Of a DNA stretch of 64,000 nt, positions 1 through 11,900 are shown piece after piece (the stretch's first letter is position 1; every line of letters starts with the position of its first letter). Source of the stretch: Physcomitrium patens (Eukaryota > Streptophyta > Bryopsida > Funariales > Funariaceae); contig NC_037273.1 of assembly GCF_000002425.4 (NCBI RefSeq), positions 8,942,388 through 9,006,387 of the forward strand, written 5' to 3'. The position numbers were made by a program, and so were the translations under genes. The notes below the pieces were generated by a model. It did not search any database. It was not told where the DNA came from and saw nothing but the letters and a program-made list of their open reading frames with translations.

Positions 1-1584
1 TGCATGGCGATGTGAAGGTGCTGAGAATACGTGAAGTGTACAGAGGAAACGTAAGAATAAGGGAGACATGGGAACAATTTTAGGAATTATATCAACACTG
101 AATGGTGGTGTCAGGTGGGGAATGATGTGAGCATGATTTACAATTTTGTTTCGATTCGATTGCGTGGAAATTAGTGGACTAATTAAGTCTATATTGCAAG
201 ACATGTTCGTCTTTTGCAAAATTTCGACTATCCTTAAATTAGGAACTAAGGTAGTTTCTTATATAATGGCACAAAAAAACATTTTTGAGCCTTTGGCTTG
301 TGGAAGCTTATGTTGTAAACATTTAAGTAGTAGGTGTTTTTACAAGTGATGATCTTTTTTAGGAATTGTTTTAGGAATTGTTTTAGTATCAAGGATAGTA
401 CAAATATCATATTGATTTTTTAACCAACACAAAATAAGACTTTGATTACAAGAAATAGTTTTACAGATTCCTAATGTTGTTGGATTGCATTTACTTGGGA
501 CAAATTATTTGCTTCCTAGTTTGATATTAAAACTCTTGTTTTGATAACCAAATTCTTGTTGCACTAAACTACATAAGAATTTGAAGATATATTTTGTTAT
601 TGAGTATATAATTGTAGATGGAGGATCTTTTGGTATTTTCTATTTCTATTGGTTCATTCATGACTCCTTAAGCAATAAAACTAAAAATTGTAAAACTTAA
701 CAACTACCTTGCATCTATAAATAAAAAAAAACCATTATTTAAGTTACAAATATGCTAATAATAAGATTGAAAAAGTTATAAATATCTATTTTTAAAGTGC
801 AACTTTGTTGAAAAAAGAAAGGAAAGCAATAAAAATCTAAATTTTAACAATTTAGTGGAGGCAGATTTCTTGTATTCTATCAAGTTTATTTACATTCAAT
901 ATTATTTAAAAGAAGTAAAATAATATGAATTTTTAAGATTATAATTAGTTGATAGTAATATATTCATTGATGGGTATGTAATATATTGTTGAATATGAAA
1001 AACATAAATAATAGTATTAATATGATTGTTAAATATCAAAGAATATTTTAAGATGCATAAAGTTTCTTTTTTTCTTTTTTTCTTTTGTATACCATATTAT
1101 TTGAATTTATGTTTTATTATTCAAATATGTATGTACATATATAAATATATGTGTTACTCTACTATAAAAAAAAAAAACCATAACTAAATATATCATCTAT
1201 TTATAAGAATAAATAAGAGGAATTCATTTTTTATATGATTTTTTTTTTCTTTCTAAAAATTTTATTTTGCATTTCAAATTTTATTTTGGTAATTTAAGAT
1301 TATTAAAAACCTTATTTGATTTATGACGAATTCTTGGACTTGTTTACATAACACAATGCTTTTAAATCATACAATGCAATAGAATCACTATATAATACAA
1401 CTTTTAAGTCTTGCTCATAATTTTTTGATGGTTTAGGATTTAGTGTTAATTCAAAAAATTAGGATTAATATTTTTTGAGTTAAATTTTGCAAAATTTTGT
1501 AGCATTTTGATTTTTGTCTTTATTATTCTAAAGTCGTATTTAGAACATATCTATATATATTTATATGTAGAAAAATTAAATATT

Positions 1585-1616
<32 letters not shown>

Positions 1617-3429
1617 AGTTTATCTATGGTCTTTTAAAAATACCTATATCTGTTTTATTTTATTTTTTGTACTTTTAAAGTCTAATGTACTACATGTTTT
1701 ATCTCTTTAAGACATCAAGTCATAAATCCAACATACCAGCTTATTTGAATTCATATATTGTATAGTATATTATTTAATAAAAACAGCCTACTATTGTCTA
1801 AATAAGTCCTGCCATTAAACAATGTAATATTTGTTAAATTTTAACTCTAAAATTTATTTCCTATTTATACCTTTAATTGCTTTATTTTTATATTTTTTAT
1901 GTATTAGTTTTTTAGTAAAATTATAAAATTGAATAGTAAATTTTAGTATATTATATATAACTAATTATATTTTTATTAATATAAATCTATATATCTATCG
2001 GTTTTATGAAATAGTTTTAATAAAAATACATAAAATAATGGATGCATTTAGAATTGTTTTGTAATTCTGATTTTAAAATACTACGAGGTTTTAAGTTACA
2101 CTTCTTAAATTATGTTATTGATTGAATATTTTATAAATTTTTGCAATAAATCTTATATTATTTTAATTGAATTTTATGCTTAATAATACATATATTTGTT
2201 AACTAAAATGAAATAAATACAAAATTTGACAAATTAACTTGACTCTTATTAAATTTGACAAGATTTAACTCTTATTAAATCTTAATATGCATGAAATGTA
2301 AGCTTCTAAAGTTCTCTTTAATCCGTATTTTTACCATTCATTGGAGCTTAGCATGAAAATAAACCTTCAAATTTAATCTATCTTTTTAGAAGAATTTGTA
2401 TTGAATAAAATCTAAACCTAGTATCTACTTAAATATAGGTGTAATTCACCCTAACTAGACAACTTTGATTCTAAATCTAATCTAAAAGAAAGCCCTACTC
2501 TTGAAAAAATATTAAATTCTAAACAAATCTTATAGTTTAATAATTTCTAATCTAATTACAATTTGATTTTAGAATTTTTTAAGAGATTTATGAAAAAATA
2601 TTTATTCGTAAAAAATATATAAATATTTAATTTTTTAAAATTATTAATCCTAATTTTAATTTAGTGCTTTAAAAAATATCCTTAAAAAAATCTTAAATTA
2701 AATAAATTCTATATCTTAGCATTAAAAAAATCTCAAAATTTAGAAATTTTCTAATTATAAATTTTGATTAAAAATATTATTATACTAGTCAATTTGATAC
2801 TTTTGTAATCATCTATTAAACCAAAATTTGAATAAAAGTTACTTGATCAAATTAAAACCATAAAAATCTAGAATATTGTTTAAGGAAATAAAATTGATTT
2901 ATAAACCTTATTTTTAATTTAGATTAGTTAGAAACATTTATTTAAATTATAAATAGAAGAAAATTTTGCTATAAGAGTTTATCAAATTTATTCTTAAAAA
3001 TTTAAGAATTTATTTATAAATGAGTATTATTGAATAAAATATTATGTATAGAACATTGAGTTTAAAAAGAATTTTTTTAAATTATATATTTTTTATATTA
3101 AAAAAAATTGTATTAAAAAAAATTGTGAGCATGGTAAATATGATTCTTTATAACTAAAAAGTATTAGATTTAAAATTATGTAGAAGTACATGATTTAGTA
3201 TATTTCATGCATTAATTAGACCAACTTTATGACATTATGCTCAAACTTTGCGTTTCTCTTGTGTTACCTTTTTTTAGATTATTCTCATCATTCATTGGCT
3301 ATCAATTTAAATAGGTATACTTAAAATATTTAAAAATGCTAAAAATCTTAATTTAAATGAATATCAATTTTAAATATTTATATTCTTTAATTTTAAAATT
3401 AAAAACTAATTCTCAATGGAATTAAAAGC
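1..3429. other. AT-rich intergenic DNA
   Basis: Very low GC with many poly-A and poly-T runs and an AT microsatellite at about 1589-1617. No reading frame or repeat structure I can assign; probably old transposon-derived sequence. Confidence 0.5.
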
Positions 3430-4115
3430 AGTTGTTATCTACCTACAATAATCACAGCCTATTACAAAGATATTACCCGCATTACATTGAGAACAATGAT
3501 GTGTATTGTCTTTTGAATTCATTTAGCAAGATTGGTTTCAAAATTTGATTAAGCTGCTTTCATGATAAGGTGTTCTTGTTCTATTTGTTGAGTCTTTTGC
3601 TCTAATTCCTTAGCCATCATCTCTCTTCATTCTTTAGCTTTACATATCTTTTGACATAATTGGGCATTGTAATGAGAAGTTTGTTGTGGTGTTGTTTAGT
3701 GATTTCATTGGCTATTTCAAATGTTGTGACTTATTAGTATATGATATAGAAGGTAGCCTTGTGAGCTGCAATTGTACCTTAGGCTACTTTAAGCTCATTT
3801 CTAGTAGATGTTAAAATAGTCTCATAAACTACAACCATACCTTTGGCCACTTTGGACTTGTATTTATTACATATTAAAGCATATTGAAGTTCTCCAATGG
3901 TATTTTCTTAGTAGTCAATGATGTACTTTTAATCTTCAATTTTTGCCTGTAATGTGGAGGATTTTAAAGTACAATCTACTATGCCATGTATACATTGCTC
4001 TATAATCTTGTTGGTTGTTATGAGCTAGGTTGTGTGGTCTTTGTTATTATTAGCAAAAGAATGAAGATTGGTTGTTGTTTGGAATCACTTTATCAAGCAT
4101 TTTTAAATGAATTCT
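3430..4115 (-). pseudogene. Decayed coiled-coil coding relic ending in a zinc-ribbon motif
   Basis: On the minus strand, one main frame with scattered stops reads like an old protein: STLQAKIED, TIGELQYALICNKYKSKVAK, EIANEITKQHHNKLLITM and YVKRYVKLKNEERDDG, then at the end HHCSQCNAGNIFVIGCDYCR and a stop (about 3490-3431). The CxxC pairs 11 residues apart suggest a zinc ribbon. Most stops could come from CAA, CAG or TGG by C-to-T or G-to-A change. A frame at 4166-4351 on the same strand (QSMQESHIAIKAIQRNMLNP) may be its upstream part, split by an AT repeat. I do not recognise the family; it could be a retroelement gag or a host gene. Confidence 0.35.
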
Positions 4116-5399
4116 TAAAAGGAATAAAATAATTTGAATGTTGGCTTATTGTAGACTACTAAAACTTAGATTATATATATATATATATATATATATAATT
4201 TGCATTGAATTAATCCAATGTTTTTGCCTCTTGCTTGCATGATTTGAGGATTAAGCATGTTTCTTTGTATTGCTTTGATGGCTATGTGGCTCTCTTGCAT
4301 TGATTGTAGTATTAATATAATTCTTGTATTTATACAATGAACTTTAGTCAAGATAGTACATTGTGTTTACAGTAATAGGCTAGATAGTAATAGATGTATA
4401 AGCTGAAGAATAGACCAATGGAATTGTTAGCATGTAGATTGCAATTGAAATGATGCAATTCAATATAAAGACATTTGTTTAGAATCATGCCCTAATTGAT
4501 GTATTTTTTATTGCATATCAACAAGTATATTTGCAGTCAATCTTCTTAAATTTATTTACAATTATTGCAAAAATAAATAGTGATTAATATATTGCAAAGT
4601 CAAATAAATATGGACTCTAAATTTTGTTGTCCAAGCTTGAAGGTGTTAGATCCATAGTTTTTATGGTGCACTCTTTTTGTAAAGTATTCAATGTCTAGGT
4701 AGAAATGCTTATAAGTAGTTTTGTTCCATGCAATGACATCTTTAAAGTTCCAATCAAAAACAAATTCAAATATTGAGTTGAATATTTGATCTTGATTTTC
4801 TTGATAACACCTATAGGATATTTTTTATCAAGAGTTATAGTTCAAATGAATTTGTTGCACTATTGGAGATTGATCTTCTTCTAAAAGTAATTGTAATACT
4901 TTAACAAATTTGCCTTCTTAGTCTAGGTTGTATTAGATTACAACTTCTATTGAATCCATGCCTTGTGGATATAAAACTTTGGCATTGGCTTGGTGGACAA
5001 ATATGCCATCCTCTTTAAATCATCTACTATATGATAAACAAAAGAAGAAAAAGAACTATAAGGCATTACAATAAGTATTTGAAATTCTATTGCTATACTA
5101 GTATTTCAAATACTTATTTCAATTTTTATTTCAAAACAACTTCTAATGAGTTAATTACTAATATTAATATTGGAATTCGTTTCCCAATTTCAAATGATTA
5201 TTATAGAGAATCTAAAAAATAAGCACATATTCAATATATGGATTAAAAATTAATAGATGTGTCAAATAAATATAAGAAATCACAAAGAATTAAAGTAGAT
5301 GTTCAATTGACTAATAAAAAGGTGATTAAAATATAAGACATTAGTCATAGAATATTGTGATTTTTTTTTTATTCTTATAAAAACTTCAAATGTATCTTT

Positions 5400-7480
5400 C
5401 TAAAAGTAATTCAATATTATGTGTTGTCATGTTCAATGCCAATTAGGTAAAATGAGAAGAAAATAAATATCAAATTATACTTGACAATAAACACAAAGTT
5501 TTAAAATTTATTACAAATAGAATTTATCTAACTATACGGTATCATTGATTGGATCTCATCTATGGTCTTGATAAAGAAGAAGAATGGAAAACTTTGGATC
5601 CATATTCATTATAAAAAATTCAAAAAGTGCATATAAAAAAGACCACTTTCTATTATCTTTTATTAACATAATTCTTGATGATGTAATAAGCTATAAATTA
5701 AATATATTTATAGATAGATATTTAAGTAATAATGAGATTTTTATAGTACCTAAGGATTACCATAAGTATGCCTTTATTGCACTTTAGGATGCCTTCATCA
5801 ATATAGTAATATGTTTTAGACTTTATAATGATCTTATAACATTTTAAAAGATCATGACTTATATATTCTTTGACTTATTTTACAAATCAATGACTATATT
5901 TGTTGATGATTTAGCATCTAACCTACTAAAGAAACATACTTTAATTATAAAAGAAAGAACTTTTGGCACTGTAGAAAGGCAAAAATTGCACTCAATTCTA
6001 ATAAAATCTTTTTAGTAGTTAAAAGAGAGTTTTACTTAAACATATAGTATTAGATAAGGACAAAGAATCAAATATATAAAAGATAAAGATCATTATATAC
6101 TTGGTACTACCTTCAAATATAAAAGATGTAGAAAAGACCTTAGGCCATATAAATTGGTATTTAAAAGTTATACATAATTATGCTACTAATTCTATGCCTA
6201 TCATCAAACTTTAATAAAAGGTTCTGAAGTTTGAATGGATCACTAAATGTGAATGAGCCTTCAATATACTTCAAAAAAAAATTAAGAACTTATCTAATTT
6301 TAAGACCACCAAATTGATTTTTTTTTTTTTCATATGTATTATGATGCTTCTTTTGTAGGAATAAGTAGTATAATATGTCAATCTATATGTGGTTATGGCA
6401 AAGACTATCCAATAACATTTGATAGTAAACAATTTAATATGGTAGAGAAGAACTATACCATTATTGAAAAATAATATTCTTAATTAAGAAGTTTAAAAAT
6501 TACATTTTCTTTGTAGATTTCATGGCAATCAAGTACCTTGTAAATAAAACCAATTTTAGTGATAGACTTGTTAGGTGGATCCTTCTTTTAGAAATATTTG
6601 ACTACATTGTTGAATGTAAACATGAAAAGATGTATAAACAAGCAATTTATCTTTTTTAATTGTTAAAGATAACCAAGGTTGTTTTTATTAATAATTCTTT
6701 GATTAATGAGAATTTATTTAATATTGCATATTCTCTTATTTTCTACGAATTCATTACAAAGTTTTTAATCAGACAAGGCCTACTTCCAAACTTGTTAAAA
6801 ATGAGCATAGAAAAAATTGCATCAATAACAAACGTTTTATCACAATTGGATGCAAATTATACCATTACAAAGTAGATAGAATATTGAAGAGATATGTCAT
6901 AGGTTTGAAGATTCCATCCATTATTTCTATATATTATAATAATATATATAGAACCTACTTTTTTAATACTTTGACAGGCCAAAAAGTACTGAAGATTAGT
7001 TACTATTGGCTTAAATTATTTTAAGATGCTTATAAATATATCAAAAAATATAATGCAAGTAAAAAATATGCTAAGAATGACCTTCAAATATATCAACCTC
7101 TTCAATTGTTATTACCTTTAGTTCTATTTGAAAAATAGAAAATTGATTGTATAAAAAAAACAATTCTTTTAATAGAATAAGATATATTATAGTAGCTACT
7201 AAATACCTCATTAAGTAAATCGAGGCTAAGTTAGTCAAAACCAATGATGTTATTTATGCTATTATTTTTTTGTTCAATCATATCATCATCTAATTTGAAT
7301 GTCCAAAGAGCTTCATTCGTGATAGAAGCAAATACTTCTTAAATCAAGTAATAAAAGATATAATATTACAATTTAGAATTAACCACTATTATAGTATTGT
7401 AATACAATGTGAATTAAAAAAAACTTCTATTAATTTGAAGTCTATCCCAATTTAATAACTGTAAAAATTATTATTATTTA
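5400..7480 (+). mobile_element. Decayed Gypsy (Ty3) retrotransposon polyprotein
   Basis: Reading across frames and stops, the order of a Ty3/Gypsy pol can be followed: reverse transcriptase (MENFGSIFIIKNSKSAYKKD near 5584, then SFINIILDDVISYK and the catalytic TIFVDDLAS near 5897-5923), the CRKAKIALNSNKIF connection, RNase H (YPITFDSKQFNMVEKNYT near 6409-6460), then integrase segments (IEAKLVKTNDVIYAI near 7220, FIRDRSKYFLNQVIKDIIL near 7315). Many stops replace Gln, Arg or Trp codons and GC is extremely low, as expected for long-methylated DNA that lost C to T. LTRs were not delimited. Flanking AT-rich DNA may belong to the same element. Confidence 0.75.
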
Positions 7481-8900
7481 ATCAATATCTAATAAATCCT
7501 ATAACTTCTCAATTATGAACTAAACAAATCTGTTTAGTGGAAAATTTATTCTAATTCACAACTATGAATTAACTTATGAATTAATTATATAAAATGACCT
7601 TTTACTTATTAAAACCTTTAATTCACTAACTAGTTAAAATTCACACTTACACATCTGTAACAACGTAAGCTACTTAACAATATAAAAACCATACACTTGA
7701 AAGAAATTTTTTTTATTATTTTATTTTATTTTAGTTTAATTTTTTTTCTTTTTTTATCTAATAATAATAATCATCTAAGTTTAAAATTTCATCCAAGAAT
7801 AATTTCTCATTTGCAAATGAGTTTTCATCCACAAATGGTTTTCATCCATGAATGAAAATTCATCCCCTTTTAACCGAGTTCATCCATCAAGTTTCATCCC
7901 ATTCAACCTAACTTCATCCTAGCCATCTCATCTATCATACGACCTAGGCTCACCACGGTTCAATGTTGATTGATCAAACATTCAATTATAAAAAAATTGT
8001 GCTCTAAGCAGTTGATCTGAAAATTCTCATAGAATGCAAAGGTGTCAATAACAAGTCTAGACAAGGAAGAGAAGCCTATCCGGACTTGATTCATTCCGAA
8101 GCTTCATTGTGGCTAACCTTCCATGATTGACGATGGCATATTACTGAAGTTCTTGTTATTTCCGATGTCTGCTTGGCAACAATGCTCTCCTGCTATTGCT
8201 TAAATTACACCACAAAATGGTGCAAACAAGCTCGCAATCATCAACTAATCCAATTCTATCCTACAAACGAAATGAATACAGGGTGTTGAGAGATGGTACC
8301 TCAGAATTCCTACTTTATATGGCTCTCCAAATGTACTCAATGGAGATCTCAGCTTTTGTCGTTGATACTTCTGCACTGAATCTCAAAAATCAAATGTGTT
8401 AGATGCATTAGATACACCAAATATTAGAGCACTCTAAGCCCCATTCCTTAATAGTTGGATTACTTGACCAGATATTGAATTGCCAAAAAAAGAAAAAAAA
8501 AAAAAAAAAAAAATGATGATGATCTAAGCCGTAGTGACTGATGATGGTGGAACAAAGTTGAAGTCACATGAGTGGAAATTCAAGGAGGCAAGTTTAAGCC
8601 AACCAAAGGTGCATAATTAGTTGTTGACTGGCTTGCTCAATTGGTCATACTCGTATCACCTTCTACTTGAAGAATTTCCTTTTTGTGTTCTTAATAATTT
8701 TCCGCCAACGGTGATAGAAGAATCTCTTGAAGAGAAACCAAAGGAAGAACAGACCACTTTGTCTTCTGATATAAAAAGTACTTCCTACTATTTTTAAGGC
8801 AAGGCCGCTAAGGCCAAACTTAAGCAATCAAGTTTGAAACGGAACAAGGAGCGCCACTGAACTCTTTGTCGCACCAAAACAACCTAGTACCGGGAGATTC
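7481..8900. other. Intergenic DNA with TTCATCC motif cluster and poly-A run
   Basis: About 7785-7930 repeats TTCATCC roughly eight times, spaced about 15-25 bases. A poly-A tract of 26 bases lies near 8488-8513. GC rises after 7950. The frames here show no family similarity that I recognise. Confidence 0.4.
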
Positions 8901-11900
8901 CACCATCGTTGAAGCGATTGGCATTAGGGGTCCCCCGCTCGATCGAATTCTCCCTCTTCTTTTCCTTGTGTTTTTTCATTCATGATTTTTGAACTCCGCA
9001 TTTTTTGGCGGTTTGCGCCTCTCTCTGCTCCCTAGGTTTTGTGCGTGCGGCAATTCTAGGAGGGCTGTGGTTCCTCTGGCTTTGTTGCTGTGGTGGCAGA
9101 GGCTCAACTTCAGCCATAATTTTTTTTCTTCTTCATGTTTTTTTTGCTTCTCTTTCGTCGGTGGCAGTATTAGTGGTTCGTGCTGTAGTGAAGCTACAAC
9201 CTTGTCAAGGCCTTGCCTCCTTGTAGTTTTACAAGGCTGCGTTGGTGCCTTTGTTTTCTATTTTGAGGAGTCGACTCTCCCTCGACAATCCATTGCGACA
9301 TTCCAAAGAATCACAACTTGCCTTGTGACGATCCATCTTACTGTGGGGTTGTTGGTGTTAATGAAGTGTGACCAGAACGTGCTCCTAAATGACATGTAGT
9401 AATTGAGGAGCGTCAAAGATGATGCACACTCGGGTTTAGTATGTAAGCTTGGACAATGTGGCTTGTTTTGGTAGCTCCACAAGTTGTGGGTGATGCAGCT
9501 GTTGAGCTCCGCACTTTTCTTGCGGTTACATATCGCAACCAATGGCATTGTTTGTCTCTGTATTTGAAGTGAGCTTGTTATTGAGGAAGTTGGTGGCTAT
9601 TGGATGGGTGGTTGGTACAAAGAGAAGCTTAGTCTTTTTTTAGGCGGGTTTACTAGACTTTCCAACAAGATCGATAAGGCAGTACTGGAATTGCAACAAC
9701 GGGTTAAAGGTTGTCGGTGGCATTGGTTCAAAATACGAAAATTTAATTGTTAGGGGAACTAGTCTTCAAGCGACATTCTTACGTTGTCTTTTAGATTTCT
9801 TTTTAAGCTGTAATAGAGCGGTTTTTCTCTTGGTCCTGTAGTTGAAATGTGGTGTGACAAAGGAATTTAGATTTGAGTGCTAGTGGTGCGACGGTTGGCT
9901 TGATTTTATTTTATCCGACGGTCGAGTTGCAGCGGTACTTGAAGGCAAAACACTTGTCGGTGGTTGCTGACTCTGATTTTTGATCAAAACTTGCTCAAAA
10001 CCTGCCACTAGATAATCCTTGTTACTCAGTATATAACTGACAACGTATCCAATACAATACGTCAACCTATGGTTGATTCCAACTTGCTTAACTTTCACAC
10101 AAAACAAACAACAAATTGACACCATCTACAATATGCACAATCTCATTGATATGGCTCTACTCCATACTTCAAGCCATATTTGGTTGCATGAAATGGTGTG
10201 TTAGGTGCCTCGGTCATTGCAACTAATCCAAAAAAAAATGAGGAGCAGTTAGCATGACAAAACACCACATGCATTGTGTATGCCAATATTAGTTTAGGTC
10301 ATTCATGAGAGCTTAATGGAGGGTCGCTGAGATGTTCTGTTGTAGGACTCATGGGCAAAATTATCGATTTGCCTTATATAATAGTGGCCTGGTGATGCCA
10401 CGCTCTCAGGATCCTCCGCCAGATCCAAGTTCGGCAAGGTGCTGCAGGATACGTGGCGTTGTTGCTCAAGTTCTAATGTCGTCTCGAGACTTCTCGCTGG
10501 CTTCGGTTTCTGCCTCTGCGAAGTCTTCCCTATCAACATCGTTAATTGTGGAGCTAGATTGATAAGCGGAGGAGGGAGAGGTAGCAACTTTGCGTTGGTG
10601 ATGCAGTAGTTGGAATTTTACCAGGATTACTTAGTGATGATCAGTGTTGAAGCAGCGAGATTGACCGTTGGAATTACGGCTGATATCTTGTACGAATTGC
10701 AGGCGAAACTTTTCCAAGATCCGGAAGAAAGACAGACCTTGTTTGCCATCCCAGGTCATTAGATTTCAATAATTTTAAGTTTAAATTTGTGGCGGGGTGC
10801 ATCACACTTGAGCTTGGCAGTGGTGGGTTGGGAAGTCTCAAAGTATATTTATTACTAAGAGTCTGGCGCGCTCATGTGCATCAACTGCCAGGGTAAAGGT
10901 ACACAGACTCGCAACCTCGACCACTTGGAGTGCAAGGACGACGAGTAAAGTGAAGATAAGGAATTGGACACTTGTATCATGTTTGGACCAGGAGCTTGTC
11001 AGCTGAATTATTGACACCAGTCGACTAGAGTAAATCGTGACAATTTGCATACGGTTAGGGTGGAGGTATGAAAGTTTTGGAAGTTTGGGATAAATTGTTC
11101 CGAGGCTGTCAGTGTTTTGCGATATTTTAATAAGATGCTCTTATCTCGATTTTGAAGCTTAATGGAGTTCAATCTATTTGAAGACACTGTACTTGAATAA
11201 ACCTACCAATGGAAAGCTACAAATGGACAATCTTAAGGTGGCTCATTAGTGGCTTTTGTGGTAGTTCAATCATCATTGCACAGAAACATGCATAAGAAAG
11301 CACAGCTTACAATGCAAGTACCGAGAGCTGTTGTGGTTCTTGGAAAAGGTTTCTCTAATTGAAATTTTAATTTACACCGAAATTGATCTTGCTTGTATAG
11401 GTGACCCAGCCTCGAGCACGGGACTCACACAACCAATCACATTCGCAAGGTGTTGAATTCTTACTGACCTTGAATGAACTATCAACTTGGCGGAATCAAC
11501 AGCCAGGATGCAGAAGTACTCGCCTTTCTGCTTGTGTACTTAGAGATGACTTTTCCCATTCAGAACCTAATGAAAGGCAGAGCCCTAACAACAGGAACTT
11601 AAGTACAAGGTGCAGCGTGCTCAGATTTTGGATTTTTGTTCGAAATTCTAGCATTTGTTTTGCAAGTAGCACCACTCATGTACATTCCTTTCTTGTCAAT
11701 TCTATCAGTTCTCAACATCTCAGTACTTTGCGTATTACACGAAGATCATTCCTCGCGCCGGTCACCTTCTCTCTCTCTCTCTCTCTCTCCCCATCCCTCA
11801 GGCTTCCAATGTGTTTTGATACACCTCCAGTCCGTATACAATGTTGCTCTGTTCTCGATTCGTTCTGAAGCTTCCGCAGTTAAACGTACATGACGGTACT

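Noticed and set aside
8989..9399. 136-codon plus-strand frame, hydrophobic and Cys-rich
   Set aside because: Low-complexity Leu/Cys/Phe composition, overlapping frames on both strands, no domain and no splice context.
11401..11868. 155-codon plus-strand frame
   Set aside because: Runs into a CT microsatellite that creates a Ser-Leu repeat; overlapped by other equally long frames; no known motif.
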